From the NCBI RefSeq assembly GCF_017086365.1, contig NZ_CP070969.1, forward strand, positions 930,001 to 994,000: DNA of 64,000 nucleotides, written 5' to 3'. Below are positions 62,401-64,000 of the stretch, one piece after another. Origin of the DNA: Paenibacillus tianjinensis (GTDB taxonomy: Bacteria; Bacillota; Bacilli; Paenibacillales; Paenibacillaceae). Positions within the stretch are counted from its first letter, which is position 1. Each line of letters starts with the position of its first letter. Below the pieces are notes generated by a model. It was given only the letters and a program-made list of their open reading frames with translations. It did not search any database and had not been told where the DNA came from. A program made the translations under genes and the position numbers.

Positions 62401-64000
62401 GGGTAGCCGAAGTGCGCGGTTCCACAGCGGGTGTGGGCCTGATTTCACCGCCGCCGCATCATGATATTTATTCCATCGAGGATTTGGCCGAACTGATTTA
62501 TGATCTGAAGAATGCCAATCCGCGTGCGAGCATTAATGTGAAGCTCGTGTCTGAGGTGGGTGTCGGAACGATCGCTGCCGGCGTAGCCAAGGGCCGTGCC
62601 GATATTATTCTGATCAGCGGATATGACGGCGGTACAGGGGCATCCCCGTTGAACTCCATCCGTCATGCCGGTCTGCCGTGGGAGCTTGGACTCGCGGAGA
62701 CGCATCAGACGCTTATGCTGAATAACCTGCGTGACCGTGTTGTACTGGAAACCGACGGTAAAATGCTCAGCGGACGCGACCTTGCGGTAGCAGTACTGCT
62801 GGGAGCAGAAGAATACGGATTTGCTACAGCACCGCTTGTAGCGGTAGGCTGCATCATGATGCGCGTATGTCAGATGGATACTTGTCCGGTTGGTGTTGCG
62901 ACACAGAATCCGGAACTGCGTAAGAACTTTACCGGCGACCCGCAGCATGTCGTGAACTTTATGACATTTGTGGCTCAGGACCTGCGCGAAATTATGGCTG
63001 AGTTAGGCTTCCGCACCATTGAAGAGATGGTCGGACGCACGGATTGCCTCGATGCTGTACGTGCTTCGAGTCATTGGAAGAAGAAAGGCGTAGATCTGAG
63101 CAGTCTGCTGCATACTCCGGAACTGCCTGAAGGCAGCACCCGCTTCCGCAGCAAATTCCAGAACCACGGCCTGGAAGAAACCATCGATGTATCGAAATTG
63201 CTGGATCTGGCAGCACCGGCACTGGAATCCGGCCAGGTGGTTGAAGCTTCACTGCCGATTACGAACGTCAACCGTGCAGTGGGCACGATTCTGGGGAGCG
63301 AGCTTACCCGCAAATACGGGGCCGCAGGTCTGCCAGATGATACAATCCGTCTGCACTTCACCGGCTCTGCCGGACAAAGTCTGGGAGCTTTCGTACCGAA
63401 GGGCATTACAATTACGGTCGAAGGCGACTCCAATGACTATGTGGGTAAAGGGCTGTCCGGAGGCAAGCTGATTATCAAGCCGTCGCCGAAGGCTACCTTT
63501 GCTGCTGAGGACAACATTATTATAGGGAATACGGCGCTTTACGGAGCGACCAGCGGTGAGGCGTATATCAGTGGTATCGCCGGTGAACGGTTCGCCGTGC
63601 GTAACTCCGGTGCGAAGGTAGTTGTTGAAGGCGTGGGCGACCACGGCTGTGAATATATGACCGGCGGCCGTGTGGCCGTGCTTGGTCCAACCGGCCGCAA
63701 CTTTGCGGCAGGGATGTCCGGGGGTATCGCTTACGTCTATGACCCGGACAATACCTTCATCAAACGCTGCAACCTGGAAATGGTGCTTCTGGAGCGTGTG
63801 GAGGAAGCGGATGAAGCAGCTGAACTGCACAGCCTGATTGCCCGCCATGCAGAGCTTACAGATAGTGCTGCTGCAAGCCGGATCCTGGACAGCTGGGAGG
63901 CTTCGCTGCCGAAATTCGTCCGTGTTATTCCGAAGGATTACAAACGGATGCTGGAGCAGATCCGCAAGGTAGAACAGACCGGGTTAACCGGTGAAGCTGC
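59457..64000 (+). CDS. gltB: Glutamate synthase (NADPH) large subunit, 3' end outside the window
   Basis: The first about 1514 codons of an enzyme usually about 1530 residues long, so only the extreme C-terminus is missing. It makes two glutamates from glutamine and 2-oxoglutarate. Order of parts: short propeptide, catalytic Cys23 (ACGMGFVAH) of the class II glutaminase domain (to about 430), central domain, FMN-binding synthase domain with [12 protein letters not shown] and [13 protein letters not shown], the 3Fe-4S cysteine cluster in [15 protein letters not shown], and the C-terminal GXGXG beta-helix ([15 protein letters not shown]). ATG 59457 or the ATG directly after it (59460) is the start, behind AGAAAGG. 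gltD would be expected next, outside the window. Confidence 0.96.
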   Translation, partial: MMRHTELPGKQGLYDPQFEKDACGMGFVAHIKGKPSHDIVSNALTMLFNMEHRGGQGSEPNSGDGAGIMLQIPHRFFAGEASKLGFELPEQGFYGVGMIFLSHNEEIRARHEALLNEIIAEEGQAVLGYRDVPTFDEMLGKTAKAAKPYVRQVFISRAEGLADELAFERKLFVIRKRAELAIRYGGVEEAESFYMPSMSCRKIVYKGMLTTEQVGQFYLDLQNEELESAIAMVHSRFSTNTFPSWERAHPYRFMIHNGEINTLRGNVNWMHARQSLFKSEVYGEDLSKIKPIVNPDGSDTAMFDNTFEFLYLSGRSLPHVAMMMVPEPWSNHESMGDEKKAFYEYHSTLMEPWDGPAAMGFTDGVQIGAMLDRNGLRPARYYVTKDDMIILSSEAGVLDIPAENVLYKDRLRPGRMLLVDTKQGRIISDEEVKAAIASEQPYRQWLDEHLIGLDQLPDAPELPNPKHDNVQQLQQSFGYTFEDLRKVLEPMASTGAEAVASMGYDAPLAVLSDRPQRLYNYFKQMFAQVTNPPIDAIREELVTSTATTIGPERNLLKPEPESCRQISLESPILSNEDFAKIRHVRRAGFKSMSIPILFPAELGAEGMRIALERMNEAADRVMAKGHNILILSDRGVDRENAAIPALLAVSSLHHHLIRSGTRTKVSILLESGEPREVHHYALLLGYGVSAVNPYLAFESLDDMIGQGLLRGISHEKAVKNYIKAATKSVVKILSKMGISTIQSYRGAQIFEAVGLNSEFVDRYFTWTPSRIGGIGLEEVAAEALIHHNRAFTDKDGNDKVLDSGGEYQWRSDGEEHLFNPQTIHLLQHSVRSGDYGLYKKYAALVQGESKKHQTIRSMLEFKTTNQPVPLEEVEPAESIMKRFKTGAMSFGSISKEAHETLAIAMNRIGGKSNTGEGGEDPARFIPDANGDSRRSAIKQVASGRFGVTSNYLVNADEIQIKMAQGAKPGEGGQLPGRKVYPWVAEVRGSTAGVGLISPPPHHDIYSIEDLAELIYDLKNANPRASINVKLVSEVGVGTIAAGVAKGRADIILISGYDGGTGASPLNSIRHAGLPWELGLAETHQTLMLNNLRDRVVLETDGKMLSGRDLAVAVLLGAEEYGFATAPLVAVGCIMMRVCQMDTCPVGVATQNPELRKNFTGDPQHVVNFMTFVAQDLREIMAELGFRTIEEMVGRTDCLDAVRASSHWKKKGVDLSSLLHTPELPEGSTRFRSKFQNHGLEETIDVSKLLDLAAPALESGQVVEASLPITNVNRAVGTILGSELTRKYGAAGLPDDTIRLHFTGSAGQSLGAFVPKGITITVEGDSNDYVGKGLSGGKLIIKPSPKATFAAEDNIIIGNTALYGATSGEAYISGIAGERFAVRNSGAKVVVEGVGDHGCEYMTGGRVAVLGPTGRNFAAGMSGGIAYVYDPDNTFIKRCNLEMVLLERVEEADEAAELHSLIARHAELTDSAAASRILDSWEASLPKFVRVIPKDYKRMLEQIRKVEQTGLTGEA

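Overview
The window reads as a chromosome segment of a Paenibacillus-type Firmicute. The evidence is strong AGGAGG-type ribosome binding sites with many GTG/TTG starts, intrinsic terminators, a Bacillus-style YhgE/TetR pair, an SLH-anchored mannanase, opp-type peptide uptake, and a large Wzx/Wzy exopolysaccharide (EPS) locus whose content resembles the mannose/glucuronate EPS loci described in Paenibacillus. The assignment rests on gene content only; no rRNA, tRNA or CRISPR array was seen.

Region 1 (1-24230) is one EPS module, all on the + strand. A structured leader (1-302) precedes a Wzz-type modulator and its kinase, galU, an initiating sugar-phosphate transferase, two GT2, three GT4 and one GT26 glycosyltransferases, two Wzy-like multi-spanning polymerases/ligases, a Wzx flippase, UDP-glucose dehydrogenase and bifunctional ManC. 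GalU plus UDP-glucose dehydrogenase would supply UDP-Glc and UDP-GlcA, and ManC would supply GDP-Man, so the polymer probably contains Glc, GlcA and Man. Three secreted glycosidases follow: two GH26-PA14 paralogues and one multidomain clan-A-like enzyme. The first GH26 gene sits behind a clear c-di-GMP-I riboswitch whose closing stem can hide the ribosome binding site. The second has a different, heavily structured leader. Together they suggest a polymer made, exported and then trimmed by enzymes tied to c-di-GMP.

Region 2 (24419-32883) is mixed housekeeping: a Na+(K+)/H+ antiporter, a Dps ferritin-like protein with an operator-like palindrome over its promoter, an AIM24 protein, a coiled-coil membrane protein, an M50B-type membrane metallopeptidase, an IS1182-family transposase, an unassigned protein and a WYL regulator. 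Region 3 (33141-39165) is a peptide ABC transporter (two ATPases, binding protein, two permeases). Region 4 (39363-42830) holds modAB, a convergent DNA-binding/periplasmic-binding-fold regulator and a polysaccharide deacetylase. Region 5 (43026-59047) holds a dGTPase, a 1597-residue SLH-GH26 mannanase behind a promoter and a cre-like site, a chemoreceptor, a D-2-hydroxyacid dehydrogenase, ThpR, a SleB-like hydrolase, a UgtP-like glycosyltransferase, and a TetR-YhgE pair that share an inverted-repeat operator. The window ends inside gltB.

The most interesting unexplained signal is a roughly 130-base, strongly base-paired intergenic element present in four diverged copies (near 9391, 15469, 30698 and 35177). 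Its stems are maintained by compensatory changes between copies, which argues for a conserved RNA (or DNA hairpin) structure that is not part of any gene.
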